DNA of 64,000 nucleotides. Origin: an uncultured Ectothiorhodospiraceae bacterium (lineage in GTDB: Bacteria; Pseudomonadota; Gammaproteobacteria; Nitrococcales; Nitrococcaceae). The stretch spans positions 1-64,000 of the forward strand of contig CAJXSH010000002.1 of the NCBI GenBank assembly GCA_913061005.1, given 5' to 3'. The notes beneath the pieces were generated by a model. The model searched no databases. It was not told where the DNA came from and saw only the letters and a program-made list of their open reading frames with translations. Position 1 is the stretch's first letter; the number at the start of each line of letters is the position of its first letter. The position numbers and the translations under genes were made by a program. Below are positions 26,865-36,935 of the stretch, in pieces.

Positions 26865-28145
26865 TCAGACCTCGAGCAGCAGTCGTGCCGGGTCTTCAAG
26901 CATGTCCTTGATGGTGACGAGGAACTGCACCGCCTCCTTGCCATCGATGATGCGATGGTCGTAGGAGTGGGCGAGATACATCATCGGCCGCACCACCACC
27001 TGTCCATTCTCGGCCATGGGCCGCTCCTGGATTTTGTGCATCCCCAGGATGCCGCTCTGCGGCGGATTGAGAATGGGGGTAGAGACCAGCGAGCCAAAAA
27101 TGCCGCCGTTGGTGATGGTGAACGTGCCACCGGTGAGCTCGTCGATTTCGATCTTGCCCTGCTGGGCGCGCTGGCCAAAGTCAGCGATGGCCGCTTCGAT
27201 TTCGGCAAACGAAAGCTGATCGGCGTCGCGCAGCACCGGCACCATCAAGCCGCGCTCGGTGGACACCGCAATGCCGATATCGTAGTAGCCGTGGTAGAGG
27301 ATATCCGTGCCGTCGATGGAGGCGTTGACCGCCGGGAAGCGCTTGAGCGCCTCGACCGCCGCCTTCACGAAAAACGACATAAACCCGAGCTTGGTGTCGT
27401 GGGTCTTGACGAATTGATCCTTGTAGCGGCTGCGGATGTCCATCACCGGCTGCATGTTGACCTCGTTGAAGGTCGTCAGCATGGCCGCGGTCTGCTGGGC
27501 CTCGACCAGTCGCTCGGCGATCCGCTGCCGAAGCCGCGTCATGGGCACCCGTCGTTCCTCGCGCTCGCCGGTGGGCATGGCGGCCGCCGGCGTGGCCGGG
27601 GCGGCCGTCTCGCCGGCGGGGGCCGAAGCCGGCGCCGGCGCGGGGGTTGAAGGCGCCTCGGCCTGGCCACCGCCCTGCTCGATGTAGCGCAACACATCCT
27701 CTTTGAGGATCCGCCCGTTGCGTCCGGTGGCCGGGATCCGGGATGGATCGAGGCCATGTTCGTCCACCAGATGGCGCACCGCCGGGCTCAGCGCCGGCGA
27801 TTCGCCGGCCGGCATGGCCGGCGCCGCCGCTGCGTTGGGCTCGGCGACGGTGGGCGCGGCGTCGGCAGACGACGACTCGGCGGCAGCAGCCGGCGCCGCG
27901 GCCCCCTCGCCTTCGCCCAGGGTGGCCACGACCTCGCCGGCGGTCACGGTCTCGCCCTCGGGTTTGAGGATTTCGCCAAGCACCCCGTCCTCCGGGGCCG
28001 GCACCTCGAGGACGACCTTGTCCGTTTCCAGGTCCACCAGGTTTTCATCGCGCTCGACGGCGTCCCCCGGCTGCTTGTGCCAGGTCACAACCGTTGCTTC
28101 GCTCACCGATTCCGGCAGCGCCGGTACCTTGACTTCGGTGCTCAT
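26865..28145 (-). CDS. sucB: 2-oxoglutarate dehydrogenase E2 (dihydrolipoyl succinyltransferase)
   Basis: 426 residues. A lipoyl domain spans 1-76 with the lipoylated Lys in ETDKVV (about residue 43), then comes an Ala/Pro-rich linker. The E1/E3-binding domain is [27 protein letters not shown] (about 121-147), followed by a second Ala/Pro linker. The catalytic domain ends with SYDHRIIDG, carrying the active His. It transfers the succinyl group to CoA and forms the 24-mer core. It lies between sucA and lpd with short gaps. Confidence 0.96.
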   Translation of the reverse strand: MSTEVKVPALPESVSEATVVTWHKQPGDAVERDENLVDLETDKVVLEVPAPEDGVLGEILKPEGETVTAGEVVATLGEGEGAAAPAAAAESSSADAAPTVAEPNAAAAPAMPAGESPALSPAVRHLVDEHGLDPSRIPATGRNGRILKEDVLRYIEQGGGQAEAPSTPAPAPASAPAGETAAPATPAAAMPTGEREERRVPMTRLRQRIAERLVEAQQTAAMLTTFNEVNMQPVMDIRSRYKDQFVKTHDTKLGFMSFFVKAAVEALKRFPAVNASIDGTDILYHGYYDIGIAVSTERGLMVPVLRDADQLSFAEIEAAIADFGQRAQQGKIEIDELTGGTFTITNGGIFGSLVSTPILNPPQSGILGMHKIQERPMAENGQVVVRPMMYLAHSYDHRIIDGKEAVQFLVTIKDMLEDPARLLLEV

Positions 28146-28163
28146 CGACTCCTCGCTCTTGTT

Positions 28164-31001
28164 TTATCCGTGAATCTTGCCCAGCGCATCGGCAACCAGA
28201 CGCCGCTGCTGCTCATGATGGACCTTGGCGTAACCCACCGCCGGCGAGGCCGAAGGCTCGCGGCCGGCGTAGCTGAGCTTCTGCTCGCGGGTGACGCACT
28301 GGCTGAGATGATGGAAGCTTTGATACCAGGCGCCCTGGTTTTTCGGCTCCTCCTGACACCAGACCACCTCGCGGGCGGTCTTGTAGCGACGTTTGAGCAG
28401 CGCCGAGAGCTCCGCTTCGGGGAAGGGATAGAGCTGCTCGATGCGAACCAGGGCGACATCCTTGCGCGCCTGGCGACGCCGCTCTTCCAGCAGGTCGTAG
28501 TAGACCTTGCCGCTGCAGAGCACCACCCGTTTGACCTGACTGGCCTTGACCCCGTCCGGGTCATCGATCACCAGCTGGAACCGCCCGCTGGAGAGGTCAT
28601 CGAGCACCGAGGTCGAGAGCTTGTGCCGCAGCAGGCTCTTGGGCGTCATGACCACCAGCGGCTTACGCCAGTGGCGAAGCATCTGGCGGCGGATCATGTG
28701 GAAGAACTGGGCCGGCGTCGAAGGCACACAGACCTGGATGTTGTGCTCGGCACAGAGCTGCAGGAACCGCTCGATGCGGGCCGAGGAATGCTCCGGGCCC
28801 TGACCCTCATAACCATGGGGCAGATACAGCGCAAGCCCGCAGAGCCGGCCCCATTTGGTCTCGCCCGAGGCGATGAACTGGTCGATGAGCACCTGGGCGC
28901 CATTGGCGAAGTCGCCGAACTGCGCCTCCCAGATGACCATGGTCTGCGGGTCCGCGGTGGCATAGCCGTACTCGAAGCCGAGCACCGCCTCCTCGGAGAG
29001 CAGCGAGTCGATGACGGTAAAATCATCCGGGTTGTCGGTCAGGGTCTTGAGCGGCGTGTGCGTCGAGCCATCCGCGGCGTTGTGCAGCACCGAATTGCGG
29101 TGGAAGAACGTGCCGCGGCCGGAATCCTGGCCGGTGAGGCGAACCGAATGACCTTCCTCGAGCAACGCGGCATAGGCCATGGTCTCGGCAAAGCCCCAGT
29201 CCATGGCCAGCGCCCCGGCGGCCATCTTGCGCCGGCTCTCCATCACCGAGGCCACCCGGGGGTTGAGCTCGAACCCGGCCGGCAGCTGCTGGAGCCGATC
29301 CTGTAGGTGTCGGATACGCTCGACTGACACCGAGGTGTCCACCGGCTCATCCCAGCTGGAATCGAAATAGGGTGACCAATCGACGGTGACCTCGTTGTCA
29401 TGCTCTTCGAGGGCGCCGGGGGCAACCACCTGCTCGGCATCCAGTGCATCGCGGTAGGCCCGCTCCATGCCCTTGGCATCGTCCTTGCCGATCACACCCT
29501 CATCGGCCAGCTGGTCGGCATAGAGTTTGCGCACCGACGGCCGGGCCTTGATCTTTTTGTACATCATCGGCTGGGTGGCCGACGGTTCGTCCGCCTCGTT
29601 GTGGCCGTGCCGGCGATAGCAGATCAGGTCGATCACCACGTCCGAGTTGAACTCGCGCCGGTAGTCCATGGCGAGCTGGGTGACGAACAACACCGCTTCC
29701 GGGTCGTCACCGTTGACGTGAAAGATGGGCGCCTGAACCATCTTGGCCACTTCGGTGCAGTAGAACGTCGAGCGGGTGTCCAGCGGGTTAGAGGTGGTAA
29801 AGCCGATCTGGTTGTTGATCACCAGATGCACGGTCCCGCCGGTGTAAAAGCCCCGGGCCTGGGAGAGCTGGAAGGTTTCCATCACCACACCCTGGCCGGC
29901 CATGGCTGCATCGCCGTGGATGAGCACCGGCAGTACGGTGCTGCCGGTCTCGTCCCCGTGACGTTGCATCCGGGCCCTTGCCGAGCCTTCCACCACGGGA
30001 TTGACGATCTCGAGGTGAGAAGGGTTGAAGGCCAGCGCCAGATGCAGCGGCCCGCCCTCGGTCTGGATATCCGAGGAATAGCCCATGTGGTATTTCACAT
30101 CGCCGGCGTTGGCATGCTCGGGGGCGTGCTCGCCTTCAAACTCGGCAAAAAGCTCTGCCGGTGACTTGCCCATGACATTGATCAGCACATTGAGCCGGCC
30201 CCGGTGGGCCATCCCCAGGACCATTTCTTTGACGCCGTGGGCGCCGCCACGCTGGACCATCTCATCGAGCACCGGGATGGTCGCCTCGCCGCCTTCGAGC
30301 GAGAAACGCTTCTGCCCGACGTATTTGCTGTTGAGGTACTTCTCGATGCCCTCGGCCGCGGTGAGCCGCTGCAGCAGCGCCTTTTTCTGCTCGGCACTGA
30401 GCTGGGCACCGGCACGCGGCTTTTCCAGCCGCTCCTGGATCCAGCGCTTTTGGGCCGTGTCGGTGATGTGCATGTACTCCGAGCCGATGGGCCCGGAGTA
30501 GACGGTTTTGACCAGATCGATGATCTCGCGCAGCGTCAGGCGCTCGGGGGCAAACAGCGACCCGGTGTTAAAGGCTGTATCCAGATCCGCCTCGGTGAGC
30601 CCGTGGAAGGCCGGGTCCAGGTCGGGGACCGACGGCCGCTCGCGCAGATGCAGCGGGTCGGTGTCGGCATGCTGGTGGCCCCGCACCCGGTAGGCATTGA
30701 TCAACCGCAGCACCGCCGCCTGTTTTTGCGCGGCCATGGCATCCATGCCCTCGCCGGCGAGCACCGACCGGCCCCGTGCGCTGCTGCGCCCGAGCTGCTC
30801 GAAGGCTTCGCGGATGGGGCCATGGGGGATGTCCCGGACCCGCGAGGGATCCATCGACTCGAGATCACGAAAGTAATCGCGCCAGTGGCTTTCCACCGAA
30901 TCCGGATCGGCGAGGTAATGCTCGTAGAGGGCTTCGATGTAGTTGGCGTTGGTGCCGTTCAGATACGAACGGCTCAGGGACTGCTCAAAAGCACCACTCA
31001 T
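28164..31001 (-). CDS. sucA: 2-oxoglutarate dehydrogenase E1
   Basis: 945 residues, close to E. coli SucA (933). The N-terminal LNGTNANYIEALYEHYLADPDSV E2-binding region is followed by MAHRGRLNVLINVMGK, the thiamine-diphosphate region HGDAAMAGQGVVMET with VINNQIGFTT, and RHGHNEADEPSATQPMMY. The C-terminal half has EYGYA and AQFGDFANGAQVLIDQFI. It decarboxylates 2-oxoglutarate in the TCA cycle. It is the first gene of sucA-sucB-lpd-prpC-prpD-djlA. No sdh genes are beside it in this window. Confidence 0.96.
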   Translation of the reverse strand: MSGAFEQSLSRSYLNGTNANYIEALYEHYLADPDSVESHWRDYFRDLESMDPSRVRDIPHGPIREAFEQLGRSSARGRSVLAGEGMDAMAAQKQAAVLRLINAYRVRGHQHADTDPLHLRERPSVPDLDPAFHGLTEADLDTAFNTGSLFAPERLTLREIIDLVKTVYSGPIGSEYMHITDTAQKRWIQERLEKPRAGAQLSAEQKKALLQRLTAAEGIEKYLNSKYVGQKRFSLEGGEATIPVLDEMVQRGGAHGVKEMVLGMAHRGRLNVLINVMGKSPAELFAEFEGEHAPEHANAGDVKYHMGYSSDIQTEGGPLHLALAFNPSHLEIVNPVVEGSARARMQRHGDETGSTVLPVLIHGDAAMAGQGVVMETFQLSQARGFYTGGTVHLVINNQIGFTTSNPLDTRSTFYCTEVAKMVQAPIFHVNGDDPEAVLFVTQLAMDYRREFNSDVVIDLICYRRHGHNEADEPSATQPMMYKKIKARPSVRKLYADQLADEGVIGKDDAKGMERAYRDALDAEQVVAPGALEEHDNEVTVDWSPYFDSSWDEPVDTSVSVERIRHLQDRLQQLPAGFELNPRVASVMESRRKMAAGALAMDWGFAETMAYAALLEEGHSVRLTGQDSGRGTFFHRNSVLHNAADGSTHTPLKTLTDNPDDFTVIDSLLSEEAVLGFEYGYATADPQTMVIWEAQFGDFANGAQVLIDQFIASGETKWGRLCGLALYLPHGYEGQGPEHSSARIERFLQLCAEHNIQVCVPSTPAQFFHMIRRQMLRHWRKPLVVMTPKSLLRHKLSTSVLDDLSSGRFQLVIDDPDGVKASQVKRVVLCSGKVYYDLLEERRRQARKDVALVRIEQLYPFPEAELSALLKRRYKTAREVVWCQEEPKNQGAWYQSFHHLSQCVTREQKLSYAGREPSASPAVGYAKVHHEQQRRLVADALGKIHG

Positions 31002-31150
31002 GACGGGTCACCTGGCATTGCGGGCGGGAAACCTCGCTGGACGAGTTTGGCCCGACAATAACCCCGGTCAAGCGAATACGCAACAGTCACGGGCATTTAC
31101 GCGGCCTCGAGCGCATTCGAGCGAACCTGACCCGGTCGGGCTGATGAACA

Positions 31151-31170
31151 AACTGACCTCAAGGTCAGTT
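31151..31170 (-). terminator. Palindrome after the tat operon, candidate terminator or operator
   Basis: Arms AACTGACC and GGTCAGTT around a TCAA centre (one further partial pair), lying 24 bases beyond the tatC stop and upstream of sucA in a 193-base gap. Read leftward it is followed by TGTT, a poor T-run. Either a weak terminator of the long leftward run or a regulator site for sucA. Confidence 0.4.
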
Positions 31171-31194
31171 ATCTGCCTGCGCTTACCCGCCCAC

Positions 31195-31980
31195 TCACGG
31201 CGCGTTGGCGTCATCTTCGGGTTCTTCGTCCGCGGACGGCGGGCTGAACCACCGCGAGAAGAAAATCCCCAGCTCGAAGAGCAGCCAGACCGGCACCGCC
31301 AGCAGCACCTGCGAGATGACATCCGGCGGTGTCAGGACCATGCCGATGGTAAAGGCGGCGACGATGACATAGGGCCGCTTGGCCGCCAGCGCCTCGCGGG
31401 TGGTCGCGCCGGTGCGCACCAGAAGGATGGTGGCAATGGGCACCTCGAACGAGGCGCCGAAGGCAAAGAACAGCGTCATGACGAATGACAGATACTCGCC
31501 GATATCCGTCATCATCGACACGCCCTCGGGGGTAGCGGCGGCAAAGAACTGAAAGATCAGCGGGAAGACCACGAAGTAGGCAAAGGCCATGCCCATGTAG
31601 AAAAGCGCGATGCTCGAAATCAGCAACGGCCAGATGAGCTGCTTTTCGTGCCGATAGAGCCCCGGGGCCACAAAGGCCCAGAGCTGATGCAGCAGATAGG
31701 GGATGCTCAGAAAGAAGGCACCGACGAGCGCCACCTTCAGCGGGATCAGAAACGGTGTCGCCACCTGGGTGGCGATCATCGAGGTGCCCTCGGGGAGGAC
31801 CGCCATCAATGGCCCGGCCAGCGCCGCGTAGACCGTCTCACGGAAGGGATAGACGCAGAGAAACAGCACCAGGACCACGCCCGCCGCCCGCATCAGCCGG
31901 GTCCGGAGCTCGAGCAGATGGCTCAGCAGCGGCCGGTCTTCGTCCTGGTAATCCTCCTGCCCCGGCGCCTCGCTGCTCAC
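31195..31980 (-). CDS. tatC: Sec-independent protein translocase TatC
   Basis: 261 residues with six predicted helices. It opens with HLLELRTRLMRAAGVVLVLF, the conserved TatC N-terminus that recognises twin-arginine signals. Further signatures are PFLIPLKVALVGAFFLSIPYLLHQLWAFVAPGLY and FEVPIATILLVRTG. The C-terminus is acidic. It forms the signal receptor of the Tat translocase and would export the formate dehydrogenase of this window. It overlaps tatB by 4 bases and is last in the his-tat run. Confidence 0.95.
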   Translation of the reverse strand: MSSEAPGQEDYQDEDRPLLSHLLELRTRLMRAAGVVLVLFLCVYPFRETVYAALAGPLMAVLPEGTSMIATQVATPFLIPLKVALVGAFFLSIPYLLHQLWAFVAPGLYRHEKQLIWPLLISSIALFYMGMAFAYFVVFPLIFQFFAAATPEGVSMMTDIGEYLSFVMTLFFAFGASFEVPIATILLVRTGATTREALAAKRPYVIVAAFTIGMVLTPPDVISQVLLAVPVWLLFELGIFFSRWFSPPSADEEPEDDANAP

Positions 31981-32309
31981 GATTGCTCTCCGTCGGTGCC
32001 GGTGCGCGGGCGATCGGCGTCGGTGGCCTCCTTGGCCGCCGATTTGACCGTCGACGCGGGTGTCTCGACCGCGTCACTGACGGTTTTTTCGGTCTCGCGC
32101 GCCTGGCGCTTCAACGCCTTCTGGGTCTCCCTCAAGCCCTCGGCGTTGACCTCGCGCTCGACCTCATCGCGGATGGACTGAAACGACGCCCGCGCCCGGC
32201 CGGCCCACAGACCCACCGTCCGCACCAGCCGGGGCAAACGCTCGGGACCGACCACCACCAGGGCGATGGCGCCGATAATGAGCAGCTCCCAGAAGCTGAC
32301 ATCGAACAT
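31977..32309 (-). CDS. tatB: Sec-independent protein translocase TatB
   Basis: 110 residues. It begins MFDVSFWELLIIGAIALVVVGPERLP, the diagnostic TatB membrane helix with its Gly-Pro hinge. An amphipathic helix and a charged, disordered Thr/Asp-rich tail follow. It pairs with TatC in the substrate receptor. It lies between tatA and tatC. Confidence 0.95.
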   Translation of the reverse strand: MFDVSFWELLIIGAIALVVVGPERLPRLVRTVGLWAGRARASFQSIRDEVEREVNAEGLRETQKALKRQARETEKTVSDAVETPASTVKSAAKEATDADRPRTGTDGEQS

Positions 32310-32329
32310 GCCGCGTCAGTCCCGCCGTC

Positions 32330-32587
32330 TCAGCGCTTGTCCTTTTCGGTCTCGTCGACCTGATCGCGCTGCGCCGTCTGCGCGTCCTCTTCCTTGGTCT
32401 CGTCCTGCTCGAGGCTGTCCTTGGCCTCTTTGGCTTCCTTCTCGCCATCATTCATGGCGCTCTTGAACCCCTTAAGGGCACCGCCCAGATCCGTACCGAC
32501 GTTGCGCAGCTTTTTGGTGCCAAAAAGCAGCAACACAATGACCAGGATCAGCAACAGTGACCAGGGACTGATTCCTCCAGGACCCAT
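32330..32587 (-). CDS. tatA: Sec-independent protein translocase TatA
   Basis: 85 residues. A short membrane helix ([19 protein letters not shown], about 9-27) is followed by the amphipathic [15 protein letters not shown] helix and a highly acidic tail. It polymerises to form the translocation pore. The tail's Glu/Asp load fits a salt-adapted host. Confidence 0.95.
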   Translation of the reverse strand: MGPGGISPWSLLLILVIVLLLFGTKKLRNVGTDLGGALKGFKSAMNDGEKEAKEAKDSLEQDETKEEDAQTAQRDQVDETEKDKR

Positions 32588-32609
32588 ACTCGTCTACCTC
32601 CAGGATGGT

Positions 32610-32951
32610 TTAGCGGGCGTCACCACCCGTTTTGTCTCGCGCCGCTTTTTCTTGGTGGCCCGACAGGCCGAAACGGCGCTCCAGTTCGTCCAGCACGGCC
32701 GCAGCATCAAGCCCGCAGTGCGAGAGCATCACCAGGCTATGGAACCACAGATCGGCGGTTTCATAAACGATCTTCTCGCGTTCGCCGTTCTTGGCGGCCA
32801 CCACCGTCTCGGTGCATTCTTCGCCCAGCTTGCGCAGGATCCGATCGAGCCCCGCGGCATGGAGACTGGCCACGTACGAATCCTGCGGATCGGCCTGCCG
32901 GCGCTGCTCCAGCACCGCATCCAATCGCCCGAGTAGGTCATCGCTCATCAT
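32610..32951 (-). CDS. hisE: Phosphoribosyl-ATP diphosphatase
   Basis: 113 residues, all-alpha MazG-like fold. The metal-binding motif is [16 protein letters not shown] followed by [14 protein letters not shown]. It performs the second step of histidine synthesis, hydrolysing PR-ATP to PR-AMP. It is encoded separately from hisI, overlapping it by 14 bases, unlike the fused HisIE of enterics. Two adjacent ATG codons are possible starts. Confidence 0.94.
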   Translation of the reverse strand: MMSDDLLGRLDAVLEQRRQADPQDSYVASLHAAGLDRILRKLGEECTETVVAAKNGEREKIVYETADLWFHSLVMLSHCGLDAAAVLDELERRFGLSGHQEKAARDKTGGDAR

Positions 32952-33336
32952 CGGTACTCCCGTAAATGCGCGCCGGGTCGGTCACGACCGGCTCGGTGAC
33001 CTGCCAGTCGCCGTTATCCAGCACGGTATAAAAGCAGCTCCGGCGCCCGGTGTGGCAGGCGATGCCGCCAAGCTGCTCGACGCTCAGCAACAGTGTGTCG
33101 CCATCGCAGTCGAGACGGATGGCGTGGACGCGCTGCACATGCCCCGATGACTCGCCCTTGTGCCAGAGCCGCTGGCGCGAGCGTGACCAGTACACCGCCT
33201 CGCCACAGCGAAGGGTGGCCTGCAGCGCCTCGCGGTTCATCCATGCCATCATCAGCACGGTGCCATCCGAGACATCCTGGGCGATGACCGGGACCAGGCC
33301 GTCGGCGTTCCACTGGACGGCGTCCAGCCAGCTCAT
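32938..33336 (-). CDS. hisI: Phosphoribosyl-AMP cyclohydrolase
   Basis: 132 residues. Landmarks are [33 protein letters not shown] and the zinc-binding [13 protein letters not shown] and [11 protein letters not shown] cysteines. It opens the adenine ring of PR-AMP. It overlaps hisF by 4 bases and hisE by 14. Confidence 0.95.
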   Translation of the reverse strand: MSWLDAVQWNADGLVPVIAQDVSDGTVLMMAWMNREALQATLRCGEAVYWSRSRQRLWHKGESSGHVQRVHAIRLDCDGDTLLLSVEQLGGIACHTGRRSCFYTVLDNGDWQVTEPVVTDPARIYGSTDDER

Positions 33337-34106
33337 CGCCGCACCTCGATCCCCGCGGCGGCCATAAAGTCCTTGGCCTGGTCGATGCGATATTCGCCAA
33401 AGTGAAAGATGCTCGCCGCCAGCACCGCATCGGCATGCCCGTCGATGACACCATCGACGAGATGCTGGAGATTGCCAACGCCACCCGAGGCGATCATGGG
33501 CACCCCGGCCCGGTCCGAAATGGCCCGATTGAGCTCGTTGTCGAAGCCGATGCGGGTGCCGTCGCGATCCATGCTGGTGACCAGCAACTCACCGGCGCCC
33601 GCCGCGGCCATCCGGGCCGCCCAGTCCACGGCATCCAGCCCGGTGGGACGGCGGCCGCCGTGGGTATACACCTCCCAGCGGGGCGCGTCATCGGTTCCAC
33701 CACGGCGTTTGGCATCCACCGCCACAACGATGCACTGCGAGCCGAACCGCTCGGCGGCCTCCTGCACCAGCTCGGGCTCGTGGATGGCCGCGGTGTTGAT
33801 CGCCACCTTGTCGGCCCCGGCATTCAACATGCGCCGCACATCCGCCACCGCACGAATGCCACCGCCCACGGTCAGGGGGATGAACACCTCATCGGCCACC
33901 GCCTCGACCACATGGACCAGGGTCTCGCGCTGCTCGTGGCTGGCGGTGATATCCAGAAAGGTGAGCTCGTCGGCGCCGGCCTCGTCATAGCGGCGGGCGA
34001 TCTCGACCGGGTCACCGGCGTCGCGGATATCGACGAACTTGACCCCTTTCACCACCCGGCCGGCGTCGATATCGAGGCAGGGAATGATGCGTCGCGCCAG
34101 CGCCAC
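33333..34106 (-). CDS. hisF: Imidazole glycerol phosphate synthase, cyclase subunit
   Basis: 257 residues, TIM barrel with the two-fold repeat phosphate sites. It begins [21 protein letters not shown], carrying catalytic Asp11 in CLDID. The second catalytic Asp lies in [13 protein letters not shown] (about residue 130), and [12 protein letters not shown] is the late phosphate loop. It takes ammonia from HisH to form imidazole glycerol phosphate and AICAR. Its start overlaps the hisA stop. Confidence 0.96.
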   Translation of the reverse strand: MALARRIIPCLDIDAGRVVKGVKFVDIRDAGDPVEIARRYDEAGADELTFLDITASHEQRETLVHVVEAVADEVFIPLTVGGGIRAVADVRRMLNAGADKVAINTAAIHEPELVQEAAERFGSQCIVVAVDAKRRGGTDDAPRWEVYTHGGRRPTGLDAVDWAARMAAAGAGELLVTSMDRDGTRIGFDNELNRAISDRAGVPMIASGGVGNLQHLVDGVIDGHADAVLAASIFHFGEYRIDQAKDFMAAAGIEVRR

Positions 34107-34849
34107 TAGGAGGCTCCGGTCCGCTGGTCCGCCAGCCGCTGGGCCTCGGCCAGATCGATGCGCCCCTCATACAGGGCACGGCCGACGATGGCGCCGCTGA
34201 TCCCGCTGTCGGCCCGGTCGCAGAGCGTCTTGATATCGTCCAGCCCGGTCACCCCGCCGGAGGCGATGATCGGGATCTCGACCGCCGCGGCCAGATCGGC
34301 GGTGGCATCGACATTGACCCCCTGCATCATCCCGTCCCGGCCGATGTCGGTGAAGATGATCGACTCCACCCCGGCATCCTCGAAGCGTCGGGCCAGGTCA
34401 CTGGCCGCCGCCTCCGAGACCTCGGCCCAGCCATCGGTGGCCACCCGCCCGTCCCGGGCGTCGAGGCCGACAATGATATGGCCCGGAAACTCCAGACAGG
34501 CGTCATCGACAAAATGCGGGGCACGCACCGCCTGGGTGCCGATGATCACGAAATCCACCCCCACATCCAGATAGGTCTGGATGACCTCAAAGCTGCGAAT
34601 CCCGCCGCCGACCTGGATCTCGAGCCCCGAGTGGGCCTCGGCGATCCGGCCGATGATATCGGCGTTGTGGGGAAAGCCGGCCACCGCGCCATCCAGATCG
34701 ACCAGGTGCAGCCGCCGGGCTCCGGCATCGACCCAGCGCGCTGCCACGGCGAGCGGATCCTCGGAGAAGATGGTCTCGTCGTCCATGCGCCCCTGCCGCA
34801 GCCGGACGCACTTGCCGTCTTTCAGATCGATGGCGGGTATCAGCTGCAT
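34106..34849 (-). CDS. hisA: ProFAR isomerase
   Basis: 247-residue TIM barrel. It begins [21 protein letters not shown], with catalytic Asp near residue 8. [18 protein letters not shown] and [12 protein letters not shown] give the second Asp and phosphate sites. It isomerises ProFAR to PRFAR. It sits between hisH (10-base overlap) and hisF. Confidence 0.96.
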   Translation of the reverse strand: MQLIPAIDLKDGKCVRLRQGRMDDETIFSEDPLAVAARWVDAGARRLHLVDLDGAVAGFPHNADIIGRIAEAHSGLEIQVGGGIRSFEVIQTYLDVGVDFVIIGTQAVRAPHFVDDACLEFPGHIIVGLDARDGRVATDGWAEVSEAAASDLARRFEDAGVESIIFTDIGRDGMMQGVNVDATADLAAAVEIPIIASGGVTGLDDIKTLCDRADSGISGAIVGRALYEGRIDLAEAQRLADQRTGAS

Positions 34850-35478
34850 GCCGCTCCATCCCAGGCAATAAAGTTGCGCAACAAACGCAGCCCCGGCTGC
34901 TGGCTTTTCTCCGGGTGAAACTGCGTGGCGAAGACGTTGCCACGGCCGATGGCCGCCGCAAAGGGGCCGCCGTAATGGCTCTGGCCGGTGACGATCGCCG
35001 CATCCGACGGCGCCACATAGTAGCTGTGCACAAAATAAAAGCGCTCGCCGTCTTCGATCCCGCGCCAGAGCGGGTGATCACGGGTCTGCTCGACCCGGTT
35101 CCAGCCCATGTGAGGGATTTTTTTCGCGACATCCCCGGCGGTGAGCGCGGCAAAATGCCGCACGGTCCCGGCAAAGTGATCGAGCGCGGCGGTGCCCTGG
35201 TTTTCCTCGCTGCGGGTCATCAACGCCTGCATCCCCATGCAGATGCCCAGAAACGGGCGCGTGTCGACAACCTCGGCGATCACATCGACCAGCGCCCCCT
35301 GGTGCAGCGCGCTCATGCAGTCACGCACCGCGCCCTGGCCGGGAAAGACCACGCGCTCGGCCGCGCGGATCACGCCGGGGTCGTCGGTCACGCGTACATC
35401 GCGGCCGCCGGCGTGCTCCAGCGCCCGCTGCACCGAGCGCAGATTGCCCATGCCATAGTCGATTACCGCGATGGTCAT
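34840..35478 (-). CDS. hisH: Imidazole glycerol phosphate synthase, glutaminase subunit
   Basis: 212 residues, class I glutamine amidotransferase. The catalytic Cys lies in [12 protein letters not shown] (about residue 80) and the His/Glu pair in [14 protein letters not shown] near 190. The start [18 protein letters not shown] is typical. It supplies ammonia to HisF. Confidence 0.96.
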   Translation of the reverse strand: MTIAVIDYGMGNLRSVQRALEHAGGRDVRVTDDPGVIRAAERVVFPGQGAVRDCMSALHQGALVDVIAEVVDTRPFLGICMGMQALMTRSEENQGTAALDHFAGTVRHFAALTAGDVAKKIPHMGWNRVEQTRDHPLWRGIEDGERFYFVHSYYVAPSDAAIVTGQSHYGGPFAAAIGRGNVFATQFHPEKSQQPGLRLLRNFIAWDGAACS

Positions 35479-35503
35479 ACCCGTCGCCCGCCGTTTGCCG
35501 TAC

Positions 35504-36097
35504 TCAGAGCGCCCCCTTGGTGGAGGGCAGATCGTCGCCCAGGCGCGGGTCCCGGCTGCAGGCCGTTCGCAGCGCCCGGGCCGCGGCCTTGAAAAGCGCC
35601 TCGACCATGTGATGGGCGTTATCGCCGCTCAGCACATCCATATGCAGTGTCACACCGGCCTGGTTGACGAAGCCCTGCCAGAATTCCTGCACCAGTTCGG
35701 TATCGAACTCGCCGACCCGGGCGACCGGAAAATCGGCCCGAAAGAAAAGCCCGGGCCGACCCGAGAGGTCCACCACAACCCGCGCCAATGCCTCATCCAG
35801 CGGGCAATAGGCGTGTCCATACCGGATCAGGCCGCGTTTGTCGCCCACCGCCCCGGCAAAGGCCTGACCCAGGGCGATGCCGACATCCTCGACCGTGTGG
35901 TGGGCATCCACCTGCAGGTCGCCGTCAGCGGCGATCGTCAGATCCAGCAGCCCGTGCCGGGCCAGCTGATCGAGCATGTGATCGAAAAACCCCACCCCCG
36001 TGTGACGCTCGCCGCTGCCGGTGCCGTCCAGATCCAGAGACAGGCGGATGCGGGTCTCGAGGGTATTGCGCTCGATGCTTGCTTGACGTTCGCTCAT
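35504..36097 (-). CDS. hisB: Imidazoleglycerol-phosphate dehydratase
   Basis: 197 residues, the monofunctional size. Metal-binding histidine motifs are [14 protein letters not shown] and [16 protein letters not shown] in the first half repeat, and [18 protein letters not shown] in the second. It makes imidazole acetol phosphate. There is no fused phosphatase domain, so histidinol-phosphatase must be separate. The start at 36097 is the first in-frame ATG of the conserved part; the frame is open further upstream without homology. Confidence 0.95.
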   Translation of the reverse strand: MSERQASIERNTLETRIRLSLDLDGTGSGERHTGVGFFDHMLDQLARHGLLDLTIAADGDLQVDAHHTVEDVGIALGQAFAGAVGDKRGLIRYGHAYCPLDEALARVVVDLSGRPGLFFRADFPVARVGEFDTELVQEFWQGFVNQAGVTLHMDVLSGDNAHHMVEALFKAAARALRTACSRDPRLGDDLPSTKGAL

Positions 36098-36149
36098 CGG
36101 TGGGCCGCGCGGTGGCTGATAACGGCGCGCAGAATAGCACGCCCGGGGG

Positions 36150-36602
36150 CTAGGGTTCGCGGGGCGGTACCTGCAGCCAGAACGTGACCGGCCCGTCATT
36201 GCAAAGACTCACCTGCATATCGGCGCCGAACACCCCGGCGGCCACCGGCGAATGCCGCGACCGGGCGGCGGCCTCGAGCTCGGCAAAGCGCGACTGCGCC
36301 TCGGCGGCATCCGGCCCCCCGGAAAACCCGGGCCGCGACCCCTTGCGGGTGTCCGCAAGCAGCGTGAACTGGGGCACCAGCAGCAGACCGCCGCCGGTAT
36401 CCGCAAGGCTGCGGTTCATGCGCCCGGCGGCGTCGGCAAAGACCCGATAACCGAGCAGACGCTCGAGCAGCCGTCCCGCCGTTGCGGCGTCATCCCCGCG
36501 CTCGACGCCGACAAGCACAAGCAGCCCCTCGCCAATGGCCGCCACCGATTCGCCCGCGATATGCACCTCGGCGTGGGTGACCCGCTGGAGCAGGCCGATC
36601 AT
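36150..36602 (-). CDS. dtd: D-aminoacyl-tRNA deacylase
   Basis: 150 residues beginning [13 protein letters not shown]. It carries the family's two catalytic regions: [16 protein letters not shown] (usually SQFTL; here Pro replaces Ser) and [10 protein letters not shown] near the C-terminus. It removes D-amino acids mischarged on tRNA. It overlaps the upstream TPR gene by 4 bases and precedes hisB by 52 bases. Confidence 0.93.
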   Translation of the reverse strand: MIGLLQRVTHAEVHIAGESVAAIGEGLLVLVGVERGDDAATAGRLLERLLGYRVFADAAGRMNRSLADTGGGLLLVPQFTLLADTRKGSRPGFSGGPDAAEAQSRFAELEAAARSRHSPVAAGVFGADMQVSLCNDGPVTFWLQVPPREP

Positions 36603-36910
36603 TGGCCTTCCAGTCGCTTCAGCCGCACCTCGAGCTCGCGCACGATCTGCATGTCGCCGCGGCGGCGGGCGGCCGCCAGCCCCTGGCGGAACGTCTCCGC
36701 CGCCGCGGTGGTGTCACCGGCTTTAAGTTGCAGACGCCCCAGCGAGCGCCAGGCCGCGGAGTAGTCGGGGTCGAACTCGATGGCCTTTTGCAGGTGCATA
36801 ACGGCCGCTTCGGTCTGGCCTTCGCGGGCCATCGCCTCACCCAGGGTCAGACGGGGCATCGCCCCGTCGCGCCCACCCTCGATCATCTTGCGGAGTGCGT
36901 TGATATCCAT
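36599..36910 (-). CDS. TPR-repeat protein
   Basis: 103 residues with about two and a half tetratricopeptide repeats (AMPRLTLGEAMAREGQTEAAVMHLQKAIEFDPDYSAAW and following). No catalytic domain. A protein-interaction role is likely; the partner is not apparent. It is coupled to dtd by a 4-base overlap, and small TPR genes are often seen in this position. Confidence 0.8.
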   Translation of the reverse strand: MDINALRKMIEGGRDGAMPRLTLGEAMAREGQTEAAVMHLQKAIEFDPDYSAAWRSLGRLQLKAGDTTAAAETFRQGLAAARRRGDMQIVRELEVRLKRLEGQ

Positions 36911-36935
36911 GAGCCACAGGCTAGCAATCCCGGGC

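Noticed and set aside
27756..29306. Long open frame opposite sucA/sucB
   Set aside because: Antisense shadow of GC-rich genes with well-recognised products; low-complexity, no family match.
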